64,000 nucleotides of DNA from contig NC_036457.1 in the NCBI RefSeq assembly GCF_002775205.1, positions 2,579,001 to 2,643,000 on the forward strand, given 5' to 3'. A model generated the notes under the pieces. That model was given only the letters and a program-made list of their open reading frames with translations, ran no database searches and was not told the DNA's origin. Positions 41,101-56,100 of this stretch are shown here, in pieces. Source of the stretch: Xiphophorus maculatus (taxonomy: Eukaryota; Chordata; Actinopteri; Cyprinodontiformes; Poeciliidae). Numbering within the stretch: the stretch's first letter is position 1; each line of letters begins with the position of its first letter. The translations under genes were made by a program, and so were the position numbers.

Positions 41101-44100
41101 ACTCTCATCCCTTTCAAAGCCTCAAACTGTTTAGCAGAAGAGCTGCTCAAATCCAGGTGCTTTGCCATCCTGGAGCTCAATCAATAATAACTGGTCTAAA
41201 GAAGCAGAGTAAAGTTATGTGCAACTTCATGAAGAAAAGAAAAAGGTTTCTGATAGTTTGATGCAAATATGAGTAAAACAGCTTTAAATTAATAGTGTAA
41301 ATGGCTTCAAACTTGTGTTTTTTGTGCTTTAATCACCATTTACTCAGAAGGTGAAGTTGGTTTGAGAAAATAAGTTTTCTTGTTATGATTTTAAAATTAC
41401 TGTCCATGCATCATATACCTTGCATGTAGCTAGAATGTTCTCCAGTTAATTTCTAATTATTTTTGACTGTTTATTTCAGTCTTCCAAATGATAAGTGCCC
41501 TTCTTGACACAAAAATACACCTGGAATGACCCAAAGTAGGGAACAGTATGTACAACCAGGGACTTTCCTGAAAGTTTGCATGTATGCCCACAACCATTCT
41601 CAAGCATTTGTTCATCTGGCTTGTATAAAAAACAAGCAAAAAAAACTATTTGTTACTTAAAACATGCATGCAAAAAAAAAAAACTTAGCCGTGTACAAAA
41701 ATCTCAGTGGAAACCAGCATTATTTTCATAACATCAATGAAAAAAAAATACCCACAAGCAAAACAATTAAAGAAACGGAAACAAAAAAAGTGATTTGAAA
41801 ACAAAAAATGTTGAAAGAAAAATAATGTAAAACTGAAATACGATTTGAAATTGAAATAAAAATAAAATTGAAAAGGATATTTGAAAAAGAATTATAACTG
41901 AAAAAAAGATTTGAAACTGAAAAAATTGAAAGAAAAAGGAATATTTGATGCTAAAAAAAAATCTAACCCTAGAAAAGATTTGAAACAGAAAATTTTCAAA
42001 CTTAAGAAGGAAAACAATAAAAGATTTGAAACTGAAAAAAATTAAACAAAACAAAGATTTGAAGCAAAAAGAAATTTCTAACCTGAAATAAGATTTTTTT
42101 TTAAACTAAGAATTAACTTCAAGAAAGATCAGTTAGAAAAATTGTAAAAAGATTTCCAAGAAAATGTATGAAGAAAGCTGTCAATAAATGAGAGACAAGA
42201 AATAACAACAACTCAACCTGAGAGGAACAGCGTGGGAGTGTTTTCAAATCTACAATCGGGTACTTCTTCTCAAAACAGAGTAAAAATATGCAGATCTAAT
42301 CAACACAAATTGGACCTAAGCTGATTTGACAGTAAAAATTTAACCAACAGTGAATATTCAGGTATTGTCTTTCCTGAATATGTTAAGGTTGGAGGAGCAC
42401 TTTATTCAGCCAAGTGGCCTCTTTCAGCAAAGACACAGAGCTAATTAAAAACGCTCTATTAAGAGTTAAACCAGCTCTCTTTACGCAGAGTTTCCTATTT
42501 ATATCTAAACTCTCTACACCACGCAAACTATGAAATGCTACAGTAACTTTCTGATAAGAAGTAATGAAGAAGGAGCCAAACACACAAGAAATATGATTTA
42601 AAAACAAACCAAATCTCCTCGATTTGTCCGAGGAGAAAACATCTACATGAGTAACACAGTCAACCGTGACTCTAAACATGACTCACAAATTCATACGTGG
42701 GATTTCCTCTCCTCCAATAACCCTCCAAAGCCGATAAGTCAAGCGCTCAACTTGTTCCTTCAAGCATTTGAAATGTATTCAAGTTCAGTTTCACACCATA
42801 TATCCAAATGTTGGACAAGAATCGAGGAAAATAAAGAACAACTTTGAAACTTTTGCAGTTTAGTCTGTAACCTTCAAACAGTGTATTGAATATATTCAGC
42901 ATTTTATCAGCAATTATGTTTACTTAGTGATTTTTGGTGCAGATTTACCAAATCATAGCAAATTAGAGATGGGTATCATATGTTCAAATATATTGATATT
43001 TAAATCAATAAATATAATTTGGATATATGGTGTGAAACTGAACTTGGATTAATTAATTAATTTATATTAATATTATGGACATTTTGTATTTTTTTGTTCT
43101 TTCATTTGGGTTTCTGCTGCTTATAAAAACAGACAAAGTGATTAAAACACAAAAACCCCCAGGCGGTTTCTGGAAATAAGTTAATGTGTTTTTTTTGGTG
43201 TCTGGAAAATTACCCATTTCAAAAAACTCCTGAGTGTAACGTCACAAATCAGAAAGAACAGCCCTGCTACCTGGCAACCATGGGGAAGCACAACCTCTTT
43301 ATCTGGCAACCCCAGGGAAGCACAGCCCTGTTACCTGGCAACCATGGGGAACCACAACCTCTTTATCCCACAACCTCTTTATCTGGCAACCCCGGGGAAG
43401 CACAGCCCTGTTACCTGGCAACCATGGGGAAGCACAGCCCTACTACCTGGCAACCCCAGGGAAGCACAACCCTGCTACCTGGCAACCCCAGGGAAGCACA
43501 ACCCTGTTACCTGGCAACCCCAGGGAAGCACAGCCCCGCTACCTAGCAACCCCAGGGAAGCACAGCCCCGCTACCTAGCAACTGAAGATATTGACCATCA
43601 CCGCTCTCATCAAATTCACTAGATCTTTACGGCCCTGCTGTTATTTTGCTAATTTCAAGTAACATTTATGCTGTTATTTACACGTTTAAGTTTCAGTAAC
43701 GATCAACAGTGTGACAGGAAGATGTAAGATGTAAGAACATATTTATGATGGGCTTTTTTAACTCTGCAGAAATAATTTTGACCCTGTCAGAAGTTGCTAA
43801 AATCAATAATAAATTCAAACTTGTGCACTCAAAGCTGCAAATTGTAACTTTTATAAAAAATATTTTTTTGACATATTTGTTAAAACGGTCACTACGTTGT
43901 GACAGTATGTTATGAGACAAATAATCTGTGAAATTAAAAAAAAATCCTCTTTTTTCTCCCAGTGCAAACTAGAAGCAACCAATCAGAGCCAGGAGGCAGG
44001 TCTTAGTGCAATCAATCAGTAAGGCCATGCTAAGGCTAGCTAGTATGGCCACCAATTAGCACATTAGCACATTTAGCAGTGCGTTGATAAGGTTGATTAA

Positions 44101-47100
44101 CAGCGCTAAGACCCTCCTCCTAGCTCTGATTGGTTGTTTTTGATCAGGAGCAGACATTTCTTCAGATGGCAATAGTAGCTCTTTTCATATATTATCTGTC
44201 TCATAAACTGACACAACTTGGTGAAAGTTTTAACAAATATCTAAAAAACATATTTTTAGTCCTTGTTTTTTAAAATCATATAGTTGCAGGTTTTATTTCC
44301 GATTTCTCATCCTCATCTAATAAAGATAAACTCATAAACAGTTTGACAAAATAAAACCAAGTGAGACAGTAACAGACAGGTGGTGATGCGGGGCTAATGA
44401 TGGATTTGCTGTGTGCTGGCGGACTGGAAGAGCCACTGGGGGGTCTGGACACACATCACACACACAGAAATAGTCGCTGCTCAGAGCGGTCAGGCATCAA
44501 TAGCTGCCTTATCCATGCCCCGGTTTAATAGGGCCTGAGGGAAATGAGGCGCTCCTCTGTTTCTGTCCTGTTTTCCGCAGTTTATTAACAGTCAGTAGAA
44601 AACACATGCATATGTGTGTGTGTGTGTTGGTATGCAGAGGCTACCTGTGCACACTTCCTCATACGTGGCGTTTGGAGTGTAGCCGCCAGAGTAGCCCACT
44701 TGGGTGGAGTAAACTCCCTTTTGTGTCCAAAACTTCCTCTCTGCTCCCCAGAAACAGCCCATGCCTTACAGAAACCAGAATGGAGACGTTTATATATCAC
44801 ATCTTTTCTCCTGTTTTAAATTAATTATTTCCTATATAGCACGAATCGTCTGATGTATTTTGACTCTTACCAAACATCACCATCTGTGTCCCCTCTGGAA
44901 AGGGCGGAATAGTCCTGTTTCCATTCACATCATGTTTGGCTGCATGAAAAGGGACAAAATGTTGAAGTTATTAACAATAAAAAATTTATTTAGCAAATGT
45001 TTTACCTGTTTTCTTCAACTCAACCAAATTACAAAACAAGACAAAATGAGTGGAAAACCACACATTTATGTCCAAAAGCCTTGGGAAACATGTTAGAGGA
45101 AATGGCATCCTAAACACTTAGAAACAGTCAATCTGTTTTAAATAAAAGTCTGGTTGCATCTGTCAATAAACTGAAAATTATAGGTTTATTTTAAAACATA
45201 ATGATTGAAAACATACAAGCAAATCAGCACAGCAACAGACATATATTCAATAACCATGTAGGTCTGATATTACAGTCAAATTCTATAAATTAGAATACAT
45301 GTCCCAATTCTTCTCTATTGTTAGATTTAAATTACCTTTTGAAAACCTTTAAGAAGATAATAAACATATTTTTAACACACCAATTTTGAAAAACCTATTT
45401 TCTTTGCATCTAATCAACAACTAGATGTTACTACTGGCAGAAAATATGATGAAAATTACAAGAAATGGTAGGAGTATGATGCGCGGCATGTTTTTTGATG
45501 ACTTCTCGCATGAACAAACTTATTCAAGTGTGATTTTAATTGAATTTCTTATTTAATCGAAACGCCACACTTGCAAATTTGTGTTATTTCAACATGAGAC
45601 AAAGTTTTACGAACATTTTTAATGGAAAAATGAGTCCACTGGTTTAATTGGCTTAAAAGGGAATTTTTTGTTGTCAGTATTACACCATGTTATTATTCTA
45701 AAACATAAATACAGAATACAAGAGTAAAAAGGATATAGAAACTGTGAAAATGCAGTCTGAAAGCATGTAAATTCACAAAATATTCAAGTTTGTTTCCCAT
45801 TATTTTTCCCTTTCAAATGTTTTGATGCATAAATGTTCAGCTTCCTCCTCACTAAAGACGTACATGTTTATTAATGGAGAACGTACAGAGAAACCCAGAA
45901 CACGGAACAAAGTCTACCTAAAAGCTGAGAGTACACACAGTGACCCAGTTAAAGATTTTCAGAGCAGCTGCGCTCAGTCCAATCAGCGGCGAGCCAGAGG
46001 TGCATGAGGACGAATGCGAGGCCGTGCAGCCACCTGGCTGAGCCAGCGCGCATTAACTTTGGCTTGCTGCGGGCTGCGCGTGTGTGCAGATGGCCTACTG
46101 AGGGGGAGGAAGATGGATTCAAAAAAAATTGGAATGATGGGGGGAGAATAAAAATGAAGCAAACATCTGGATCCACACACACACGCGTTCAGCGTCTTCA
46201 TGCATAGATGCATAATTGTCATGAGGGCGGCATGCTGATAGACAAAAGCTAGAGAATGGGTGCAGCCAAGCAATCAGCAACACACACGCAGAGTGATAAT
46301 CAGCTTGAGGTTTCTGTTCTGCTCTCAGCATTCTCAAGATTTGCAAACACGCATCATCTGCATCTGAGTCAGTGAGTTTAGTCTGATTGCATGAGGAGCC
46401 TTTTATTGTGAAGGATTCGGATGCTCCATATTCTGCACAGGGAACGTTTCAGTTGCTGCAGGGAAAACATCTCAGCCTCTTTAAAGAGGATTATTCATGT
46501 TCCTGAAGTCACTGCTGTTTTTTCAGAACAGCATCCATACATGCAAAATTCATGTGTATTTCTTCTGAAAGCTCCACCTTTAAAAATATCTTTCTACATA
46601 TTTTTTAAAACTGTCACCATGTCGTGATCGTTTGCTATGAGACAGATACTCTGAGAAAAGACTGATCTCCTCCACCTCCTTCCCATTTTTGAAGAAATAC
46701 ACCAAAAACAACCAATCAGAGCCAAGAGGAGGGACTTAGTGCTGTCAATCAAGTTTGTGTACTTGCAGCTAAATGTGCTAATGACAGAGAAAACTGTCTA
46801 TCTGCTGTCATGGTTGACTATGCTAACCAGCCTTAGCTAGACTGTCATTGACAGCGCTAAGACCCGCCTCCTGGCTCTGATTGGTTGTTTCTAGTTGGAA
46901 CTTGGAGAAGGCAGAGGAGTTTGATTTGTTTACACATTACCTGTCTCATAACTAACTGTCACCATGTTGTGACAGTTTCAACAAATATGCAAAAATTACA
47001 TAAAGCAGCTTTAAAATAGACAATTTCTTAGCCTAACAATCCCTACAACATGACAAATATATACTTCATGTAAAAAGTATTCAACCCTTTTCATATTTCA

Positions 47101-50100
47101 CCCATTTTATGTCTTCTAAAAATCAATCAAGATCAACATAATTTGGATAGCTTATAAAAAATAAACAAAAAACATTGATATTAAAATGAAAAGTAATTTC
47201 TACAAAATAATGACTCAAATAGTCATCTCCTGTAGAATGACTGACCTAATTCAACAGAGGTCCATCCAATTGGTGCAAATAGTCTCACAATGTAGAGTGG
47301 AAATTTACTTTACATTTATTTTTCAGCTAGACAGCGACCCGAAGCATTTTTTTTTATATATTTTTGACTTTTCAATTTAAAAAATTTCTAATTTTTTTCT
47401 AAGAAATCTCTTAGATGTTTTGGTGGAAATTACCGCTATTTATTTTTTCATCTACAATGACTCCAATACGCTGTCGTAGCAATCATCTATTTTCTATTTC
47501 ATGTTACATATTTTTATTTTAATATGTAATTGTAAGTATTTTGGGGAAATCAGTTTTGACTGTGACAATATTTTTCATCCTAAAAGTAAATTTTGTTGAT
47601 CATGATTGATTATTAAAAGAAATAAAAATATAAAATACCCAAATATTTCTTGTAGGCGCTGTAGAATTGCTGTTATTTTTCATGCGTTATTTTTGACAGC
47701 CACAGTAAACCAAAGCATAACAAAATTATTAAGCTAACATTTTCCAAAAGGAACAAAGCAACCAGCTCCTCCTACAAAACTGACTTTATTTTCAACCGCA
47801 GAAGCAGCAAAGACACCAGAACAAAGTCAGCGATGCCCCAGTTTTCAGATGCTACAAATCCTGCAGGAAAGCTCCAAATAAAACATGCAAACTAAATGTA
47901 GAGAAGAAATAAAGGTTGGTGAACAACACACACAGCATTCTTCCGCATCCCTCAAATCTTAATGATTTTAAATGGAGATTTAAAATCCCGAGACGGATCC
48001 TCAGCCTCGTTTTTCCTCCCTCCTTCGCTCACATTATCCTCTGTCCGTGTGTTGCTGTGCGTGTGTGTGTGTGTGTTGGTAATGGCTGCCTTCAGGGAAC
48101 TGCAAAGGCATGTTCATTACAGGACACACACACACACGCCCGCACACACAGATAAACAATTTAAATGTAAATGTCAGTAGGAAAGAAAATAAGTCCAGAC
48201 AGAATACTAATGAGTTTAACAGCTCGCCAAGTGTGTGACAGAAAAATCAAGAAACAGCAAAGAAGCAGCAGAAGATACAGATCAGCTGCTTTTTATTTCT
48301 GTCCTGCTGTGCAGCGGATGAACTTGTGTATCTTCACATGTAAACATCTTCCTCAGATGAAGAGAGTCCAAGAACACACCTTCAGCTGTTGTTCAAATAA
48401 GTGGTGACAAACGAGTGAAAAGATTTTGTTTTTTTGTTTTGTTTTAAACTGATTTTGCGTCTCTTAAATATATTCTTTATGATTGTTGATTTTCTGAACA
48501 AACAAAATGATTAATAAACCACAATGAAGGCATTTTTTTTACTTTCTGGCATGAAGATTTGGTTTATTTGACCAGTCCATCCTCACAGAAAAGTAACACA
48601 CAGACACAATAACTACAATGTGGTATTAGAGCCATGCTAAGAAAATGTTAAAAAAAAAATACAATTATGAGAATAAAGTCAGAAAAGTATGATGATAAAG
48701 TCATAAGATTACAAGGAAAAAGTCATATTACGACTTTACTGCTATATTATTCTCATCATTTCAACTTTATTCTTTTGCGACTTTCTAATCGTCTTAATTC
48801 GGCTTTTTCTTCTACGACTTTATTCTCATAATATAACTTTATTCTTGTGCAAGTTTATTCTCATAACTTTAGTCTCCTGATATGACTTTATTCTCAAAAA
48901 ATATTATTCATTCATTTATTTAACTATGTATTTAATTTCACTTTGGGATCAATAAAGTATTTTTGATTTTGAACGTATTCTCCTATTATTACCACTTTGT
49001 TCTCATAATGTTATGAATTTACTCTGGTATGACTTTATTCTCAAATTATAACTATTCTCATACAATTACAACTTTATTCTTGTCTGAGTTATTTTAAATC
49101 GCTTTTTAAAACTTATTTTTATTCGTTGGCATTTAATTGAGGCCTGATATTGTAACTTTTCAGCTGTAATGTTCTATTTAAATTTTTTTGTATTATAGTT
49201 ATTTTTCTTTTCATCAACTTATTCTACTGTGTTATTGCCTTTGTACAGCATTTGGTGCAGTTTTAACCTGCTTTCAAAAGTGCAATATAAATAAATTTGA
49301 CATTGACATGCAACTTTATTTTTATTGTCGTAATATTATGACTTTATTCACATACAAGTATGTTCTCGTAATTTTATTTTTCAAGTTTTTGTTAGTATGG
49401 CTCTAACACTCTGTTGTACTTAAAGTTGTAGCTTGAAATATATACATATATATAAAAATAGGTATAGTTTGAAACAAAAGTGACCAAGTTGGTTTCTGTT
49501 AAAACCAGAAATGTTGGCAGTTTTCCTCCATGTTTTAAGCTGTGAAGTTGTGATTTCAGCTTCATGCTAGTCGGGTCAATCTGAGCCGTAATCAACTGCT
49601 GCAGCCAATTAAGGTCCCTGCAGGCAACATCAGGCTAATTTTAGCACACATGTAGTACTAAAATAGTCCGCTCCAATAACATCATGAGACTTTTTTATAT
49701 TCATCTTTTGGATGAAGCCACATTGATATGGGAAGAACAGACGAACAGAGCAGAAAGCCAGACCAAGAAATTCCTCAGAGAATGAGGTCAGACTGTAGAT
49801 TTATGATTAAATAAAACTAAAAGATGACCAGCAACACCAGGCTGCAGAAACAGAATCTAGTTTCAATACAGGCTCTGGGTCTGTGTTCTTCTTGTCTTGC
49901 ATCAATGCATCATAAAAACTAAATTCTTTATAATATTAGATAGAAAAGTTGATTTCTGTTGTGTTTTTTAGCATTAGCTCCTGCACTGCAAAAACACAAA
50001 ATCGTACCAAGTAATTGTTGGTCTAATTTCTAGTGCGAACATTTCACTTATGAGATGGGAAAAATGTCTTGTTATAAGTTAAATAATCTACCAGTGGAAA

Positions 50101-53100
50101 TAGTAATTTTTTAGTTAATACTTTGAAGTTATTAACTTAAAACAACCTCCTACATCTTGCTGAAAAGTTTTGTCTTATTTCAAGTGTACTGAGACATTTG
50201 CACTAGAAACTAGACCAAAATTACTTGGTAAGATTTTGTGTTTTTGCAGTGTATTGTTGTCGTAATGTTAACATTTCCAACTTGATACCATTTTCAAAAC
50301 TGCTTTAGGTTTTACATTACTCTCATATTATTTTGACTTTATTCAGGTACGAGTTTATTCTCATAATTAAATGACTTTATTCCCACAATTTTATATTTTT
50401 TACTTTTTTTGTATGCCTCTAGTACTCTGCCATACTAAAGAGGATGTGGTATGTTTTTTATTCTTTTTTATGGATTTCGACCAAGATGAGTATCTTTGAA
50501 TGTATTTTTTTGTGCTCATTATGTTGAAGTATCAGTTATTTTGACAAACCTTTAAGCTGCATTGTAAGTGTTTTCCTGTAGTAATGCAAAGATATCCAGA
50601 AAATAAAAACAATGCTTGTTCTTAATCAAAAGTAATTCATGTATTTTTTTTGTTTGGTCTCATCTATAAATACTGCACAGCTCATGTCTACTAAACTCCT
50701 TTAGACAATAACAGGAGACATTTAAAAGATTGTAAAAAGCAGTAACATATTTTATATTTCCCAGCTGATGCATTAGTTGTCACTCCAACAGGACGAAGCA
50801 GACGGCGTCAGATTTTTGCTCCATGTCATGTTTCCTAAACTGATTTCAGCCGTAAGAGCCCAGTTTGTACTGGCAACTAATTTGCTTTTATTTGTTTGTG
50901 AAGAGCAGTGAAAGAGGTTAGAAAGCATTTCAGGACACTTCACATCAAACAGTAAGCCACTTCATTTTAGGTACGAAGTGTATGTATGTGTGGGACTAAC
51001 TAGGATGCCTCCCAGTCTCTTTCTTTCCCAGCACCCTGAATCCTGTCACAATAATAAGCCTGATCACAGAGCAGGCCTTCATCCATGGTGACATCTGTAC
51101 CACACACATACACACACGCACACACACGCCCACGCCCACACACACTCTATTAGTGCTGCTCTATTTCAGCTGTGTGTGTAAAGGCAGACAGAGCAGCTCC
51201 AGGATCAGCCAATCAGAGCACAGTACACTCTGCTTTATCTCTGCAAGGCTTCATCACTTTTTAATTTTCTGTTGAGACGATAAAGATAACAAAAGACACT
51301 CCTAAAATATGCAAGATAAGGAAACAATCAACGGGTCAGCCTGGAAGCTGCTTCATGATGGAAGAGTCTTATTCACATTCATTTCCATCCTAAAGACTTC
51401 ACTATTTTTAAAGAGAAAATTATGGAAAGACCAATCGAGGTGGCGTTTTATATATTATATAAAATCTTGTAACTCTTCTGTTCCTCTTCTTATCTGCCAT
51501 TTTATAAATCTTGCATTGTATCTCTTTAGTCCTAAATTATCCCCAGCGTTCATCTTCTTTGTGTCTTTTATTCACTTCCAACTTGTTTAGATTTATTTTC
51601 TTGTAACTTTTTGACTAATTCAGTTAGTTTTAATTAGTTTTTACAGCGTTAACTATTTTTTATTAGTTATTATTAGTTAACTGTTGTTTAGTTTCAGTTT
51701 GGTTTTTATTGGTTGCAGTAGTAGTTTTAGTTTTTTCATACTTTTTAGGTGCAGAATTCAAAAAGGTCAAAGTATTGCATTGTGACTGTATACATTTATT
51801 GAATACTCAACAGAAGATATTGTTTTTAAAACATGTTGAACAATCGACTGACTCTGGCATTTCATTTCAACTTTTGCTGTCGCCATTTTGCGAGTGGAAG
51901 AAAGTGTTATAATTTACCGACAGCTGACAAAAAAAAAGATAAATCTGAAAACTTTAATGTATTAATATTAGATAACATATTACAGCGAAAGCTGAAGGTT
52001 TTCTGTGGAAAAAGTTTAACATTTTTCAACTTTCTTGTGTTGTGTCGCAAGCCTGCATGACCAGGTCTACATGCTGGAGTTTGAAATTTGACATGAACGA
52101 ATGATGCCGGTTGCTCGGCTGGATGAGGACAAGCGACTGTCACCTCATTGCACAAGTTTCTCAGGAAATGAATGGAGAGAGACGTTTCTAAATTAACATT
52201 TAAAACAAAAGTAATTTCTTTAAGGGGGAACATTGTGTGTTTTCAAGGCACATGGTGCCATTTTGTGTCATAATCAAGTAACTACATTCATTTCAGATGT
52301 TGTAAAAATGCTATATATATCAAATATGATTTAAAAGATATTTGACTATAATTTAACACCTTTAAATTGGGTCTCTGTCTCTTTAAAAACTCCTGCTCTT
52401 TCTGAAACTCCGCCTTCAGGAAGTCATCAAACATGGTTAACCCTTTAACATTTTTACCACAGTTTCACAGAGATGTAGCTCCTATAATGAGATCAGCTGA
52501 TGCTTAGCTCCACCTGGTTTTTGTAAAGGTTGATTTTATACACAAAACCGCCCCTTTAAGGTATTAATTAAAGGGAATACTTTGTTGAACAGATTAGTTG
52601 GTACTCAGCAGCATAAAAACTGACTCACTGTAATAAAATACTGATAGGTCACAGGCTTGTACATCTCCATCTTTGCTACCAAAACATCCTGGTTGGCACG
52701 GCGACCGGAGAAGAGTTGAAAACTGTGCTGAGTGTTCAGGAGCCTCTCCTCACCTTCCCACCGGAGATCCAGAGTTGACAGTGATAAATGAAGCACTGCA
52801 GTTAATGTCTGGCTGGGAGGAGAATGGGGGAGTCTACACACACACACACACACACACACACATACGCAAGATTGCCTACACCGTGCTGCAATTAAATCTA
52901 CAAAGTAACCTCCCCCACTACCCCCTCTGCCTACGTCTCTCTCTGATTGCCTGGTTTCTCCATCTCTCTCCTCCTCACGTTCCCATCATCCTCCATTTAC
53001 CCCCCTGTCCGTTATTTTTCTCTCAATCTGAGCTTCTCAATCAGCTGCTCTGATTGCTGTCTTTGTTTTTATTACCGTCCGTCATGACAACCATCACTGT

Positions 53101-56100
53101 TATCCTCATTGCTCTGTGTGTTTGCCTTGCAGCGTACGGGAAAAACTCAAGGAAGTTGCGTCAAGCCAGTTTATGTAAATTGTTAAATCGCAGCAGCACC
53201 ATGGGAATATTTAACACAGGAATTCAACTGCTGCAAATATTTTAATATATTTTCAGCTTGGTGATTTATGCACGGCCAGATAGTAATTAAAAAAACATCG
53301 GAAGCTAAGCTAATGGAAAAGAGTTGTTATTTTTACTTTTCTGATATTAACGGACATTAAGTCATCCTTTGTATTTCATAACACTGCGACTTCATAAGAA
53401 GCTGGTTTTCATACACAATTCTGAGTCTACATGCAATATTTCTTTGCACATTTTGAAGCAATTATTTTAATAAATAAAGAAATTTTGTTTCATAATAGTG
53501 CAGATGCTTATTTTTTTACAGCACAGTGAGCTGTGATGTTTGAACTAAACCATGTTTCCATCAACATTCTGCTTTTGCACATTTTTAAGTATCACTTTAA
53601 AAAAGTTTAACAGAAACGGCAAAATTCAAAATGACTTCCTCAATTTCACAAAAAAGTTTCCCTTTTGACACTTTGTCAATCCTTGTCACAGAATAGAAAA
53701 GAAAAGGTAGATATTCATAGTATTATACTTCTTTCTGCTTCTTTTCATCAATGATTTTGGTTAGTTGTTACATAAATTATTCATATTTAGTATTGAGTAA
53801 ATGAATAAAAAATAAAATGAAATAAATTTTCATCAGTTGTGGCTGTAATAAAAAAGATGCAGTTACAAGCTAGCATGAACATAAAGCTTATATATCACAT
53901 ATATAAACATGATCACAATATATAATCACATGATCAATATCAATAGAAAATACATCTGATAGAATATTTAATAATTCCACTTAATTTCGATCCAGAACCG
54001 CACGGCATTCTGGGAGATGTAGGCAGGGGAAAAGCTTTAGACGCTCAACCTCTCACTGCTACCTTGGTGGAATCAACTAACTCTCTCACTCTCTGGTTAC
54101 CTAGCAACTCACTCATTCTTTGGTTACCTAGCAACAACCAGCTGAGTAACCAGCAGTTTAAGGTTTCACCACTGTACCTCTTCTGCTTAAGAAAAACAAC
54201 AACAAAAACAACGGCGTGGAGTGGAAACTGTAGAAAAAGTAGGAAAGGTCAACTCAACAGATCGGTAGTATTTCAGGTACTTAAAACAAAAAACAATCAA
54301 TAATTATTGATACCGACTTAAATGAAATACGTGATACAATTTTTTCAGCCATATTGTCCAGCCCTACATGAACCAAACATCTCAGAGAAATGGAGGCACA
54401 GACGTTTTCTACTTCAGAACCTTTTCTATAATGTGTTTCCATCTTCTCTTCAGGACATTGACTCTTTTCGGGAAAAACATAAACACCTCAAGTGAGCATA
54501 TAAACTTTTTTGCGAAATTGCTGAAGTTTTTCTTCAGTTCTATTCAGTTTAAGTGTAAAGTTTAATGGGTAACTTCGCAAACAAATGAAAGAAAAAAGGA
54601 GTTGTAATACAAAAGAACTCACTTTTTTCCACTTAAAGTAAATATCAGAGATGTGAATCTTTTGTCTGTCGATTCATTTCCGATTTTTAGGGTCACAATT
54701 CAATTCAGAAACCAATTTTTCTATTCAAACAGTTTAAACTATGTGACCGATGAGAAGACAAGGTAGTGCAAACAAATAGAAATTTCTTCAAAACAATTCA
54801 TACTTGACCAAATTCAGTCTATATTTAATCAGGACTAGGTTTGTACATATAATTCTTAAATTACCCGAATTAGGTTAGCTTAAAACCCTGGATTTTTCTT
54901 ACATAAAAAACATCACAGAATTATTAAAAATTGAATTTTTGAAAAAATTTGAATCGATTCAAAAATCCCAGGATTAGGATTTGCAATTCTCAATAAAAAT
55001 CGATTTTTCCCTGCACCTCTAGTAAATATATTAAATATTGCACAGTGGATTAAATGGTAGCACTGGTTTCTTTGTCAATGTTAAAATCTGGTCACATTTA
55101 CATATTTACTAACTACATGAACTGTCTTTCTTATATATTTGCTGCAAAATGAATTATTACTGGCACCAAATTTTTGTATTTTCCTGGTTTACTGTCCTTT
55201 ACTAGATCTTTCTTCAACCCTGAAAACAGCTGACTGACGGCCGTGAGTGTAGTTAGAGTGGAGGTGGGGGTTAATAAGCCTCCACAGGGCATTTCTGCCG
55301 TGTGTGTGTGGGTGTGTGTGTGTGTGAGAGAGAGAGAGAGAAAAAGAGAGAGAGAGCTTCCCTACGGGTTTGACTCAATCGATTGCTCACAGCCATTAGT
55401 CGTGAGACAGTGTGTGGTGCAGAGAATCGGACTTAATGCACTTTGCACTGGCAGACTGATTGGACCCTTTCAGACCTCTATGTGTTATAGTAATGGCTTT
55501 TTGCATTCACACTTTCTGTAAGTGGATGCTGTGGAAAATGTTGACGGCTGCAGCGAGACAGAGCTGTGATCCATGTGGAATATTTCACTACACAGGCTGT
55601 AACTCACACATGAAATGTGATTGTTTAGAGCAGAACGGCAGAATCCTAATGCTGGAAATAAATCTAAAACATAAATTTTGAGCATCTATAAATCACAGAC
55701 AGCTGCTGTAATTCACATCCCTACATATTCCTTTAAGAAAAGGTTATTTCTGCATTTCTAACTGTTAAAACTGGAGGTGATTTGGGAGTCGAAGTAACTC
55801 TCAGCCCAACTCCTCCTGATCAATTTCTCCCAGATTTTTCTGACAGCTGTCTTTTACAGGTTAGATAATGACCGCTCATAAATACTTCACATAAGCATTA
55901 ATTGGCAATTTGAGTGCGTCTTCAACTGAAATGTTTCACATCATCATATGGAAAGTTTAGATATTTACAAAAGACTTTGTATGAGAAGATTATCTAAGCA
56001 AACACTTCAGTAACGACCGACCTTGCAGCCTGAGTCTTTTTGCTTCTCTTCATCTTTTCACTTCCCTCCATCTGTGCCAATCTGCAGGCCGTCCTCATCC

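Larger units (their letters stand above)
38939..44644 (-). other. msrA: msrA intron 3 (5.7 kb)
   Basis: No nested gene. It holds a transposon-like block at 39345-39730 (ATTTATCGTTACTCCAATAAA), an A-rich quasi-periodic tract, an inverted R1 element with an expanded minisatellite, and an R3 foldback element. Confidence 0.65.

Noticed and set aside
41767..42054. Phe-rich minus-strand frame that looks membrane-like
   Set aside because: Explained by the A-rich quasi-periodic tract; no family motif.
43184..43622. Long open frames with a repeated WQPQGST / [14 protein letters not shown] pattern
   Set aside because: They are translations of the non-coding 32-bp minisatellite in two frames; no splice sites or start context.
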